Shown here: one piece after another, positions 22,439-30,017 of the stretch
How the letters are laid out: every line of letters begins with the position of its first letter
Numbering within the stretch: position 1 is the stretch's first letter
Source: Pseudomonas peradeniyensis
Lineage (GTDB): Bacteria > Pseudomonadota > Gammaproteobacteria > Pseudomonadales > Pseudomonadaceae
Assembly (NCBI RefSeq): GCF_014268935.2
Contig: NZ_JABWRJ020000004.1
Coordinates: 558,001-622,000 of the forward strand
Reading direction: 5' to 3'
DNA: 64,000 bases
Translations under genes and position numbers: made by a program
The notes under the pieces: model-generated
The model's input: only the letters and a program-made list of their open reading frames with translations
Databases searched by the model: none
What the model was told of the DNA's origin: nothing

Positions 22439-22724
22439 TGAGAAGCGCAGGGCCAAGGCCGAGCGCCTGCAGGAAGAAGACCTACGCTTGAAGGTTCGAC
22501 CAGGGACTAAACAGGCCCTGCTGGAGCTGATGGAGTGGGCCGGGATCGAGGAACAGGGCGAGGCGATGACTCTGATGATTCATCACCTGCATGGACTGGG
22601 TCCGGGCGGCGCGCTGCCGCTGCTGGAACCTCCGCGCCACGAAATCACGGTGTCACCGTCTGTGGTGCGGAAGCTTGAGAACTTCAGAGCACGAGAAGCT
22701 CTCAGAATATCAGCAGAAAACTAG
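22413..22724 (+). CDS. Small phage protein, possibly ribbon-helix-helix-like
   Basis: 103 residues from ATG 22413 (GGAGG six bases upstream; earlier in-frame ATGs lie inside the previous gene). It begins with a basic coil (ALTQQQRDEKRRAKAERLQEEDLRLKV) followed by RPGTKQALLELMEWAGIEEQGEAMTLMIHHLHGL, a strand-helix-helix pattern seen in small phage DNA-binding proteins. The stop TAG overlaps the stop of the convergent gene by three bases (CTAG shared by both strands). Confidence 0.5.
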   Translation: MALTQQQRDEKRRAKAERLQEEDLRLKVRPGTKQALLELMEWAGIEEQGEAMTLMIHHLHGLGPGGALPLLEPPRHEITVSPSVVRKLENFRAREALRISAEN

Positions 22725-23017
22725 GACGCGATCGGCGCCCCAGCCTTGGCCACAGCGGTCTCCGTCAGCTTGGATAGGAGATCAACCGGGCTGATGTTCC
22801 GGCCGTAGCTGTTTTCGATGATGTCCCATGGCAGATTTTCCTCGCTGCGAAGGCGGCCGTGCTCGTCGTAGATTCCAATGAACGCGCCGTCAACTTGCCC
22901 CTGGAAAAGCCCAACGCTCACGGTCGAGTAATGGCCATTGCCATGCTTGTGCTCGTGGCGTTCAGCCATTGGATATTTTTCGAAGAACTGGAAGAAGCCT
23001 TTCTGGCGCTGTTGCAT
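22721..23017 (-). CDS. Counter-oriented small phage gene (moron candidate)
   Basis: 98 residues (MQQRQKGFFQFFEKYPMAERHEHKHG...) on the minus strand inside a 13-kb block of plus-strand genes. AAGGAG lies seven bases before the ATG, an ideal site. The sequence has a His-rich part (ERHEHKHGNGHYSTVSVGLF), a beta segment (GAFIGIYDEHGRL) and an amphipathic end (SPVDLLSKLTETAVAKAGA). A weak promoter is possible (GTGGCA, 18 bp, TATTAC on the minus strand upstream). No family is recognised. Opposite orientation, own ribosome-binding site and size suggest expression in the lysogen. Confidence 0.55.
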   Translation of the reverse strand: MQQRQKGFFQFFEKYPMAERHEHKHGNGHYSTVSVGLFQGQVDGAFIGIYDEHGRLRSEENLPWDIIENSYGRNISPVDLLSKLTETAVAKAGAPIAS

Positions 23018-23127
23018 ACACGCTCCTTGATCCGGCCCCATGCCGGTCACCCGTAATACCCCATCCCACCCCAAATTGCCACCATGCCGCCACCAGCACG
23101 GAGGGCGGCGCATGCTTGGAGAAAGCC

Positions 23128-23541
23128 ATGAGCAACTACAACTGCGACTACGTTCGCCGCCACTACGACGTGCCGGCCGAGGTCGGGCGCCGGGTGATCG
23201 CCAACGGCGAGCCAGGCGTGATCATGGCCGACCGCGGCAACTACATCGGCGTCATCCTCGACAGCGACCCGAAGAAGCGCATCCGCAACTACCACCCCAC
23301 CTGGGAAATGCAGTACGGCGAGATGGCCGAAACGCTGCCGCTCAAGCAGTGGGAAGTCCTCACCAACGGCATGTACGACTGGGACGACGTGAAGTACATG
23401 CTGGGCGATGCCCGCCATTACGTGCAACGCGTGTGGGCAGCCACCCGCAGCCAGGCCAAGTATCGGGCCTATCAAGAGTTGGACGAGTGCTTTGATGACG
23501 CCACAGCCATGCTGACCTTCAAGGTTCGCGCCGCCGCCTGA
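23128..23541 (+). CDS. Hypothetical phage protein
   Basis: 137 residues from ATG 23128 with GGAGA before it. The sequence (MSNYNCDYVRRHYDVPAEVGRRV, GEPGVIMADRGNYIGVILDSDP, KRIRNYHPTWEMQYGE) looks like a small beta barrel followed by helices (QAKYRAYQELDECFDDATAMLTF). The first half resembles small KOW/SH3-like phage proteins; this is not certain. Confidence 0.5.
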   Translation: MSNYNCDYVRRHYDVPAEVGRRVIANGEPGVIMADRGNYIGVILDSDPKKRIRNYHPTWEMQYGEMAETLPLKQWEVLTNGMYDWDDVKYMLGDARHYVQRVWAATRSQAKYRAYQELDECFDDATAMLTFKVRAAA

Positions 23542-23625
23542 CCCTCCGGCGCTGCCCGCCAGCGCCTTCCCCTATTCAACGATAACGCCGCCCCGGCGAG
23601 GGAGGCGCCTGCAATGGAGTGTTCC

Positions 23626-24471
23626 ATGACCATCTCAGCGCCGGTGATCCGGTACCACGGCTCCAAGTTCCGGCTTGCGTCGTGGGTCACCCAGTATTTC
23701 CCGCGGCATACGTGCTATGTCGAGCCCTTTGGCGGCGCCGCCGGCGTTCTGATGCAGAAGCCCCGCTCCTATGCCGAGGTTTACAACGACCTGGACGGCG
23801 ACATCGTGAACTTGTTCCGCGTGCTGCAGGACCCGAAAAGCCGGGTGGCGCTGTTTGAGGCGGTGGTTCTGACGCCCTATGCCAGGCAGGAGTTCGAGCG
23901 AGCCTGGGAGCCCTCCGAAGATCCAGTTGAACGTGCACGCCGCACCATCATCAGGGCGCAGATGGGCTTCGGCTCTGCCGGTGCCACCAAAGGCATAACC
24001 GGATTCCGGATCGATACCAAGCGCGAATACGGCACTGCCCAATCACTCTGGCTCGAGTATCCAGAGTCGATCGCCACGATCGGACAGCGACTGACTGGCG
24101 TTCTCATCGAGAACCGACCGGCGATCGAGGTCATGCAGGCGCACGATGCCAGGACGACCCTGCACTACGTAGATCCGCCGTACGTGCACGAAACCAGATA
24201 CAAAAACGCACAGAGCGGCCGGTACTACCGGCACGAGATGGACGACCGCCAGCACGCCGATCTACTCAAGTCGTTGCTCGAGCTAGAAGGAATGGTCGCC
24301 CTGTCCGGCTACCCGAGCGAGCTCTATGACGACACCTTGACCGGCTGGACTAGACACACCACTTCAGCCCGGATTTCCGCAGGTCGGGGCACAGCCTGCC
24401 GCACCGAATGCCTCTGGCTAAACCCCGCATGCCAACGCTCGAGCAGCCAGTTCAGCCTGTTCGGCAGCTGA
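23626..24471 (+). CDS. Phage Dam-type DNA adenine methylase (D12 class)
   Basis: 281 residues from ATG 23626 (GGAG six bases upstream; ATG 23614 is an alternative). The SAM-binding motif is YVEPFGGAAGVLMQK, the target region follows (EVYNDLDGDIVNLFRVLQ), and the catalytic motif is TLHYVDPPYVHETR (DPPY), order and spacing as in D12-class N6-adenine methylases such as Dam. The probable target is GATC or a related site, which cannot be read from the sequence. It may protect phage DNA from host restriction. No matching nuclease gene is seen next to it. Confidence 0.85.
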   Translation: MTISAPVIRYHGSKFRLASWVTQYFPRHTCYVEPFGGAAGVLMQKPRSYAEVYNDLDGDIVNLFRVLQDPKSRVALFEAVVLTPYARQEFERAWEPSEDPVERARRTIIRAQMGFGSAGATKGITGFRIDTKREYGTAQSLWLEYPESIATIGQRLTGVLIENRPAIEVMQAHDARTTLHYVDPPYVHETRYKNAQSGRYYRHEMDDRQHADLLKSLLELEGMVALSGYPSELYDDTLTGWTRHTTSARISAGRGTACRTECLWLNPACQRSSSQFSLFGS

Positions 24472-24492
24472 TTACCATATCGAGGTATCCCC

Positions 24493-25281
24493 ATGCCCAC
24501 AGAAAACCGATCCAGCAACACAGAGATGGTAAGCGTGCCGCGCGACAAGCTGCAGGCCTGGCAGGAACGCTTCTCGAAAGCTCAGATCTTCAGGGAGTCC
24601 AGTGAAGTGCAAGCACTCCTGTCCCAGCCATCCGATCAGCACCAGGGCGAGCCAGTGGCGCTGCCTGCGAAGAGGCCCCGCCGCATGAATGACCAGCGAG
24701 ACGACGCTTACGACAACGGCTGGAACAACTGCCTCGACGAAATCGCCAAGCTCGGACCGCTGTATACGCGTCCGGAACCAGCAGTTCAGCAGGAGCCGGT
24801 GGCGCGTCTGCGCTGCTATCAGTCCGCGATCGGCCCGAAAGTCGAGGTCATAAAATTCACGGCGCAAGTATTCAAGCCAGGTCGCGAGGTCGACGTCTAC
24901 ATCCACGCCGATCCTGGCGAGGTTGAGCGGCTGCAATTCGAGCTGAGCGAAGCCAGGGCCATTGCAAATGGGCAAACCTCACTGCGTAAGGAAGAAGCCG
25001 AAGACTGGGCGAAAGAGCGCGACACCCTGCGCGCCCAGCTGGCCGAGGTGTACGGACTGCTGCGTGACCTTGGCGTTGAGCCGGACGACGTGAGCGATAT
25101 GTACTCGGGTGTTGCAAAAGATGCTGAACGTTACCGCCTTTTGCGTGAGCGCATGCTCGTTTCCGACTTTCCGCCGCCACATCCTGACTGGTCTATTCCT
25201 TCCGAGATCGAAAGCAAGCGCATTGATGAACTCTGCGACGCCGCCCTATCCGCCAGCGCAGAGCCGGAGCTGAATCCATGA
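24493..25281 (+). CDS. Hypothetical phage protein, Ea22-like
   Basis: 262 residues. A modular early-region protein: an N-terminal part (SVPRDKLQAWQERFSKAQIFRESSEVQALL), a linker, a degenerate middle (MNDQRDDAYDNGWNNCLDEIAKLGPLYTRP), a coiled coil (VERLQFELSEARAIANGQTSLRKEE) and a C-terminal DAERYRLLRERMLV segment of the Ea22-like kind, also found in the gene at 12,456. Such proteins are frequent in lambdoid phages; function unknown. Confidence 0.5.
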   Translation: MPTENRSSNTEMVSVPRDKLQAWQERFSKAQIFRESSEVQALLSQPSDQHQGEPVALPAKRPRRMNDQRDDAYDNGWNNCLDEIAKLGPLYTRPEPAVQQEPVARLRCYQSAIGPKVEVIKFTAQVFKPGREVDVYIHADPGEVERLQFELSEARAIANGQTSLRKEEAEDWAKERDTLRAQLAEVYGLLRDLGVEPDDVSDMYSGVAKDAERYRLLRERMLVSDFPPPHPDWSIPSEIESKRIDELCDAALSASAEPELNP

Positions 25282-25859
25282 ACATGCCAAGCATCACCGA
25301 GTGCCGCGAGTGCGGCAGCACCTCCCTGACGTGGGATACCCACAACAAGAACATCAGCCAAGCGCAGCACGGTCGCCTGACCACGCAAGACATCCGCTGC
25401 CAGTTTGTACTGGGCTGCGACCACTGCTCCGAGACGCTTGCTGTTGTGAGCGCCGACCAGGTTGCCGCGTGGCTCACGGAGACGCGAGAAACCAGCGCAG
25501 AGCCGAGCGCGCCGGTTGAGCGCGATGAGCGGGCTGACTTTGCCAAATGGACTCATGAGGTCATTGGTACCCACGAGTTCGAAGGAGTACATCACAAGGT
25601 CCAGCGTCGCGATTCTATGAGTAAAGATGACGAGTCGATGGCCTGGGGAGGCTGGCAAGCCCGCGCCGCCCTGGAGCGCAAGCCGTCTTCCGGCCAAGGC
25701 TCCAGCGAGCCGATAGCATGGCATGTGGGCGGCAATGGCTATGACCGTGTTTGCTTTGAGCACCCTGGCGATATCACCGGCGACCCTTGCGTGCAGCCCA
25801 TCAACGACCTACGCCAGCTGATTGGAATCCTCAAGCGTTACAGCCTGACCGCAGAATGA
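25278..25859 (+). CDS. Phage protein with zinc ribbon
   Basis: 193 residues. The N-terminus has CRECGSTSLTW and, 35 residues on, CDHCSETLAVVS, the two Cys pairs of a zinc ribbon found in many Pseudomonas phage early proteins. The C-terminal part (WAGGW-like SMAWGGWQARAALERK; AWHVGGNGYDRVCFEHPGD) is of a type shared among phage early proteins. Start overlaps the previous stop. Unknown role. Confidence 0.5.
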   Translation: MNMPSITECRECGSTSLTWDTHNKNISQAQHGRLTTQDIRCQFVLGCDHCSETLAVVSADQVAAWLTETRETSAEPSAPVERDERADFAKWTHEVIGTHEFEGVHHKVQRRDSMSKDDESMAWGGWQARAALERKPSSGQGSSEPIAWHVGGNGYDRVCFEHPGDITGDPCVQPINDLRQLIGILKRYSLTAE

Positions 25860-25923
25860 CCGAAAGAGAACATTTGTACTCCACCCAGCTGTAACCCCTC
25901 TCCCCTCTATTCACTGCCGCGAT

Positions 25924-26325
25924 ATGGCGGCCAAGGACGAAGTCATGCCTGCAGAAAAGGCAGAAGCCCCGAAGCTCACAGATCGGCAGCAAGATGTTCT
26001 CGAAACACTGCGCGATATCGGCCGAGATAACGCGGTCCGTTACCGCAGCAAGACGCCCTACCTCTACCAGCAGGACTGCGAGAAGCTTCTGAAAGGGGAC
26101 GAGGCGTGTGTGTTTGGCCTTGGCGGCCTGACTTGGCAGGTAGGCGAGCGACTGGGGCTTGCCGCAGCGGCGGTGCTCAGCACCTTCAAAGCCCTGGAGA
26201 AGAAGGGCCTGATCATCCGCGAGACTTACAATCCGCGCTACCAGCGCCCACTCTACTGGTGGCCCGTAGGCCTGGCCCAGGCACTGGCAGATGAGCACAT
26301 GCCTGGCGTGGAGGTGAACCGATGA
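25924..26325 (+). CDS. Putative winged-helix phage protein
   Basis: 133 residues; ATG 25945 is a possible start. KLTDRQQDVLETLRDIGRDNAVRYRS opens, and LTWQVGERLGLAAAAVLSTFKALEKKGLIIRETYNPRYQR is a winged helix-turn-helix like those of MarR/replication-initiator proteins. It is followed by YWWPVGLAQ. DNA binding is likely. The stop overlaps the next start (ATGA). Confidence 0.5.
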   Translation: MAAKDEVMPAEKAEAPKLTDRQQDVLETLRDIGRDNAVRYRSKTPYLYQQDCEKLLKGDEACVFGLGGLTWQVGERLGLAAAAVLSTFKALEKKGLIIRETYNPRYQRPLYWWPVGLAQALADEHMPGVEVNR

Positions 26326-26573
26326 CCCGCCTCGCCCTCTGCTTCCTGCTGCTGGCCACCGGCGCCAGCGCAAACGAGCGCTACATCGATGTGCAGCACG
26401 ACGCCCGCCGCGGCGTCACCTGCTACATCCTCAACGAGTCGTCGATCAGCTGCATCCCCGACAGCCAGCTGCAGGCCGGCAACGAGCGCCAGCTCTCCCC
26501 GCACGAAACCCAACCCGAACCTACACCTGCTGCCGCGCCGGCAGCCTGGAATGATGAGAGGTATCAGCTGTGA
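26322..26573 (+). CDS. Phage protein with signal peptide, probable periplasmic
   Basis: 83 residues. MTRLALCFLLLATGASA is a clean Sec signal peptide with a cleavage site before NERYIDV. The mature part has two Cys (GVTCYILNESSISCIP), suited to a disulfide, and a Pro/Ala-rich tail. An exported phage protein expressed from the early operon may act at the envelope, for example in superinfection exclusion; this is inference. Confidence 0.5.
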   Translation: MTRLALCFLLLATGASANERYIDVQHDARRGVTCYILNESSISCIPDSQLQAGNERQLSPHETQPEPTPAAAPAAWNDERYQL

Positions 26574-26842
26574 CCGCCCAACAACTCGAACTGAAGCGTG
26601 GCCGCACTTACCGCGGCAAGAAGCCATCCTGCGTCCGCAGCTGCGGCCTGGTGAACGACCGCACCGTCATCTACATCGGCATTGACGAGGTCCAGTACGA
26701 CGGTCCGTCCGTGGCGCCTGGAAGGAAATATCCGCGCGTTCCGATCAGCAAGTTCCTGGAGTGGGCGGGCCATGATGTGACCGACGACCTGCCACCCGGC
26801 AAGTACGCGCCCTGGCCACCTGTGAAGCAGGTGGCGCCATGA
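26570..26842 (+). CDS. Hypothetical phage protein (GTG start)
   Basis: 90 residues. The GTG start overlaps the upstream TGA as GTGA. The sequence alternates short strands (GRTYRGKKPSCVRSCGLVNDRTVIYIGIDEVQYDG) and could be a small beta barrel. Helps to form a run of coupled small genes; no function known. Confidence 0.45.
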   Translation: MTAQQLELKRGRTYRGKKPSCVRSCGLVNDRTVIYIGIDEVQYDGPSVAPGRKYPRVPISKFLEWAGHDVTDDLPPGKYAPWPPVKQVAP

Positions 26843-27213
26843 ACGAAAAATTCGAGGAAGGCAAAGCCTGGCGTCAGTCATTGAAGGCCGGCGACGGCGT
26901 GGTCATCACCGAGCGCGACATTGCGCGGCGCAAGAGCATCACCACAGTTGAGCGCGTTACGGCAACTCAGGTCATCGTCAGCGACCGCAGTCGCCGGTTC
27001 AACAAGCAGTATGGCCGGGAAGTCGGCACCACCTATGGCGCGACCATCACCCCGGTGACCAGTGAGGCACGTGCCCGCATCCTGGCGGACAAGAACCGTT
27101 CCGAGTTCAGCACGCTGACCTACAGGGCGGATAGGCTCAGCGACGAAGAAATCTCCGCAATGCTCGATGCGGTGAAGGCCCTGCGCGCAAGCAAAGAACA
27201 GGAGGCGCCATGA
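26839..27213 (+). CDS. Hypothetical phage protein
   Basis: 124 residues, with ITTVERVTATQVIVSDRSRRFNKQYGREVG, a stretch of strands like a small KOW-type barrel, and a helical end (LSDEEISAMLDAVKALRASKEQE). Overlaps its neighbours by ATGA on both sides. Confidence 0.45.
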   Translation: MNEKFEEGKAWRQSLKAGDGVVITERDIARRKSITTVERVTATQVIVSDRSRRFNKQYGREVGTTYGATITPVTSEARARILADKNRSEFSTLTYRADRLSDEEISAMLDAVKALRASKEQEAP

Positions 27214-27290
27214 CCTGCACCTGCCCATCCGGAGACGGCTCACTGCGCTGGCCGTGCCCGGTTCATCCGCCGAAGGAGGTCCAGCAATGA
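27210..27290 (+). CDS. 26-residue Cys-rich microprotein
   Basis: MTCTCPSGDGSLRWPCPVHP then PKEVQQ. Start and stop are each shared with neighbours as ATGA, and GGAGG lies five bases before the ATG, so translation is likely. Three Cys and one His could bind a metal. Confidence 0.4.
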   Translation: MTCTCPSGDGSLRWPCPVHPPKEVQQ

Positions 27291-27607
27291 CCACTGAAGC
27301 AACAAACGTACAGGCCCTGATGAAGGCCTGCCAGCGCGGCGTGGCCGGCAAAGGCCCGGCGATCGAGGTGGCAAACAACCTTCTGGCCGAGTGCTACGGC
27401 CTGCTGGGCAAGCTGGCTGCCGAGAACGAGGCACTGCGCAAGCAGGTAGCAGATCTGTCGCCATTCAAGAACGCACCGCCCCAGGACTACCGAGCATCGA
27501 ACAAGTGCTTGGCCTGTGGGGAGTATCACCATGGTCTCGGCAACCTTCCATGCCCGAGGTGCACCCCTGTCGCTCAGTCGGCCATGGCCAAGGAGGCGCA
27601 GCCATGA
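27287..27607 (+). CDS. Phage protein with coiled coil and zinc ribbon
   Basis: 106 residues from ATG 27287. AAENEALRKQVADL is a coiled coil; the C-terminus has CLACGEYHHGLGNLPCPRC, a four-Cys zinc ribbon. The remaining N-terminus (TNVQALMKACQRGVAGKGPAIEVANNLLAE) is helical. A common type of small Pseudomonas phage protein; function unknown. Confidence 0.45.
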   Translation: MTTEATNVQALMKACQRGVAGKGPAIEVANNLLAECYGLLGKLAAENEALRKQVADLSPFKNAPPQDYRASNKCLACGEYHHGLGNLPCPRCTPVAQSAMAKEAQP

Positions 27608-27654
27608 TCGCCCTCGCCTACATGGCCTACCTGATCTATCGGGCACCGCGATGA
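27604..27654 (+). CDS. 16-residue hydrophobic microprotein
   Basis: MIALAYMAYLIYRAPR, flanked by ATGA overlaps with both neighbouring genes. A short membrane peptide, or a device coupling translation of the neighbours. Confidence 0.3.
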   Translation: MIALAYMAYLIYRAPR

Positions 27655-27842
27655 TCCCGCATACAGGCTGGCTACGGCGCCAGCTCGAGTCGGCACTGAT
27701 CCTGCTGGCCGCCTGGATCCTGGGCGGCCGCAACGTCACCAGGTCCGGGGTCGTCTCGCGCCGTGACAACAACGAGATGTTCGAGCTGGACTACCGACTG
27801 CGTGACATCGCCCGCCGCATCCGCAAGCAGTACCGCGAGTAA
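27651..27842 (+). CDS. Small hypothetical phage protein
   Basis: 63 residues with a hydrophobic stretch (LESALILLAAWILGG) and a basic helical end (LDYRLRDIARRIRKQYRE). It may be membrane-attached. Coupled by ATGA to the microprotein before it. Confidence 0.4.
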   Translation: MIPHTGWLRRQLESALILLAAWILGGRNVTRSGVVSRRDNNEMFELDYRLRDIARRIRKQYRE

Positions 27843-27898
27843 CCCCTCCCCAAACTACTCAAGCCCGCCGACATGCGCGGGCATGGAGAGCTATTGCC

Positions 27899-28315
27899 AT
27901 GACGAAAGAAGAACTGGCCGCCCAGCTGAGCGGTCTCGAGTACCCCGTCCGGATCCCTGGCGCACTGGTCGCCGCCGCGCAGAGCTCCGGCCTTGTAATC
28001 CTCTGCGGCGCCAGCGACGACCTGATGGAGTTCTATGGTGCCCGCCGCGAGGAGATCAGCTGTTACGACGGCGGCACGGCATTCGTCGATGCAGACGGCA
28101 TCCTCCCCGACCGCGACTGTCTGGATGGCGAAGAGGAGATCGCCGAGTACGTGCAGCGCCAGAAGTTGGCCAAGCCGATCGAGGCGCTGTGGTGCAAGGA
28201 AGACGGCTACAGCTGGACCTACAAGACCGACATTCCGCACGCGACGTTCGAGGTCGTAGAGGACGAAGAGCCCTACTGCCGCGGGGTCGTGTTCGCCCTG
28301 GCTGACCTGGCCTGA
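27899..28315 (+). CDS. Hypothetical phage protein
   Basis: 138 residues, acidic, alpha/beta. LSGLEYPVRIPGALVAAAQSSGLVILCGASDDLMEFYGA and the following RREEISCYDGGTAFVD are typical of a small protein conserved in Pseudomonas phages, often close to the integrase. GGAGAG precedes the ATG. No function is known to me. Confidence 0.55.
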   Translation: MTKEELAAQLSGLEYPVRIPGALVAAAQSSGLVILCGASDDLMEFYGARREEISCYDGGTAFVDADGILPDRDCLDGEEEIAEYVQRQKLAKPIEALWCKEDGYSWTYKTDIPHATFEVVEDEEPYCRGVVFALADLA

Positions 28316-28354
28316 CCACCAACCTGCCGCCACCGGCGGCGTGGAGACCATCCC

Positions 28355-28591
28355 ATGGAACAACCAAGCGAGATCCTCGACGAGGAGGAAGTAGCCCGCC
28401 TGACCGGCTACCAGATCCCAAGCAAGCAAATTGCGTGGCTGGCCAGTAACGGCTGGCAATACACGTTGACCCGGGCGCGGCGCCCAATCATCGGCCGGAT
28501 TTACTTTCGGATGAAAATGGCAGGAGTGAAGCCGACGACAACGAACGTCGCGGCAGAAACATGGACTTTGGATTTGTCGCGGGTGGGGTAA
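28355..28591 (+). CDS. DUF4224 excisionase-like protein
   Basis: 78 residues. MEQPSEILDEEEVARLTGYQ followed by IPSKQIAWLASNGWQ is the DUF4224 motif, a small winged-helix type usually found just before a phage integrase and taken to be an excisionase/recombination directionality factor. The stop TAA overlaps the ATG region of the integrase. The basic middle (LTRARRPIIGRIYF) suits DNA binding. Confidence 0.7.
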   Translation: MEQPSEILDEEEVARLTGYQIPSKQIAWLASNGWQYTLTRARRPIIGRIYFRMKMAGVKPTTTNVAAETWTLDLSRVG

Positions 28592-28594
28592 TGG

Positions 28595-29662
28595 ATGCGC
28601 CAGAAGAAAGCAGGAAACAGGGATCTCCCGCCACGCATGATCCGGCGCAGCCGCAAGCGGAAAAATGGAAAGGTCTGGGTTGGGTACTACTACAACGGGA
28701 GGGATGAGGAGGGAAACCGCAAGGAGATACCACTGGGGAGCGATCTGGACGTGGCAAAGGTGGAATGGGCGAAGCTTGATAGCAAAGCCGTGCCGAAGGT
28801 CACTCGCTTGATGAGCCATCTCTTCGATCGATATGAGCGAGACGTCATCCCAACCAAGAAGCCTCGGACACAGAAGGACAATCTGGCCGAGCTTCGGCAG
28901 CTCAGGAAGGCTTTCAGCGACGCGCCGATCGAAGCAATCACGCCGCACACGCTTGCTCAATACCGCGACAGGCGCACTGGGAAGGTGCGGGCAAATCGAG
29001 AGATCGCCCTGTTGTCGCATATCTTCAACATGGCGAGGGAATGGGGCGTGACTTCTCAGGTCAACCCAGCGGCTGGGGTTCGCAAGAACAAGGAGAAGCC
29101 GCGGGACTTCTACGCCGGCCCTGCAATCTGGGATGCGGTGTACGCAGTCGCCGTACCGGAACTCAAGGATGCGATGAACCTGGCCTACCTCACCGGTCAG
29201 CGACCAGCCGATGTCCTGGCTTCAAGGGCCTCAGATGTGGTCGACGGCTACCTGCAAATCGACCAGGGCAAGACGGCCAAGAAGCTTCGGATACGCCTGG
29301 CCACAGACGGTGAGCAGAGCCAGTTGTCGCTGCTGCTTGAGCGTCTGCTGCTGCAGCGTAGGGAGAGAGGTGTGCGCGGCCCTTACCTGATCAACACAGA
29401 GGACGGCCGAAACGTCACCAAGTCGATGCTTCGACTCCGATGGGATGACGCGAGAAAGGCGGCGGCAGAGAGGGCGATTGAGGAAATGGACCCGGCCCTG
29501 GCCGAGATGATCAAGGGCTTCCAGTTCCGAGATATCCGCCCAAAGGCCGCCAGCGAAATCGAGGACCTGGCCCATGCAAGCAGGCTTCTCGGCCACACCG
29601 ACAAGCGTATAACGGAGGTGGTTTACCGCCGCGTCGGCGAAGTTGTAAAGCCCACCCGGTGA
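28595..29662 (+). CDS. int: Phage tyrosine integrase
   Basis: 355 residues. Catalytic residues of the tyrosine recombinase family are seen: Arg in TGQRPADVL, FRDIRPKAASE (the HxxR box with Arg in place of His, as in related phage integrases), and LLGHTDKRITEVVYRR with the nucleophilic Tyr. An arm-binding domain lies at the N-terminus (KRKNGKVWVGYYYNGRDEEG) and a SAM-like core-binding domain follows. It ends 121 bases from the 3' end of the tRNA-Ser gene. Integrates and excises the prophage with the DUF4224 protein. Confidence 0.9.
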   Translation: MRQKKAGNRDLPPRMIRRSRKRKNGKVWVGYYYNGRDEEGNRKEIPLGSDLDVAKVEWAKLDSKAVPKVTRLMSHLFDRYERDVIPTKKPRTQKDNLAELRQLRKAFSDAPIEAITPHTLAQYRDRRTGKVRANREIALLSHIFNMAREWGVTSQVNPAAGVRKNKEKPRDFYAGPAIWDAVYAVAVPELKDAMNLAYLTGQRPADVLASRASDVVDGYLQIDQGKTAKKLRIRLATDGEQSQLSLLLERLLLQRRERGVRGPYLINTEDGRNVTKSMLRLRWDDARKAAAERAIEEMDPALAEMIKGFQFRDIRPKAASEIEDLAHASRLLGHTDKRITEVVYRRVGEVVKPTR

Positions 29663-29681
29663 TGGGTTCAAAAAGCCAAGT

Positions 29682-29712
29682 TGCGGAACACCACTAAAAA
29701 GATGCGGAACAC
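29682..29712. repeat. Paired direct repeats, probable integrase arm sites
   Basis: TGCGGAACAC at 29682-29691 and again at 29703-29712, 21 bp apart, two helical turns, between the integrase gene and the tRNA. The position suggests arm-type sites for integrase or excisionase. Confidence 0.45.
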
Positions 29713-29754
29713 ATGCGCGAATCATCTGGCGTAAACACATACCCCAGAAACACG

Positions 29755-29779
29755 AAAAGCCCCGAATTCAGGGGCTTTT
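29755..29779. terminator. Bidirectional terminator between the prophage end and tRNA-Ser
   Basis: Stem AAAAGCCCC / GGGGCTTTT with loop GAATTCA; T-runs on both strands. It ends the tRNA transcript, which reads leftward, and may also end the rightward phage transcript. Confidence 0.75.
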
Positions 29780-29782
29780 GTA

Positions 29783-29870
29783 TGGCGGAAGCGTAGGGAT
29801 TCGAACCCTAGGATAGTTGCCCATCGACGGTTTTCAAGACCGTTGCCTTAAACCACTCGGCCACGCTTCC
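29783..29870 (-). tRNA. tRNA-Ser (anticodon TGA)
   Basis: 88 bases including the encoded CCA. Acceptor arms GGAAGCG / CGCTTCC, anticodon loop CTTGAAA with TGA, TTCGAATC T-loop and a long variable arm as expected for a serine tRNA. Its 3' end faces the integrase, the classic attachment position; the tRNA is intact. Confidence 0.95.
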
Positions 29871-30017
29871 AGCTTGTTTTGCGGCGGCAATCATACCGTA
29901 ATGTAACAAGCTGTCAAACTCTCTGTGTCGCGCCCTGCGACAGCTCTGATATGCTCTGCCTCATACGTTCCACTACCGCCGGTCCCGGACCGCGGTCTCA
30001 CCCCAAAGGAGTGCGCC

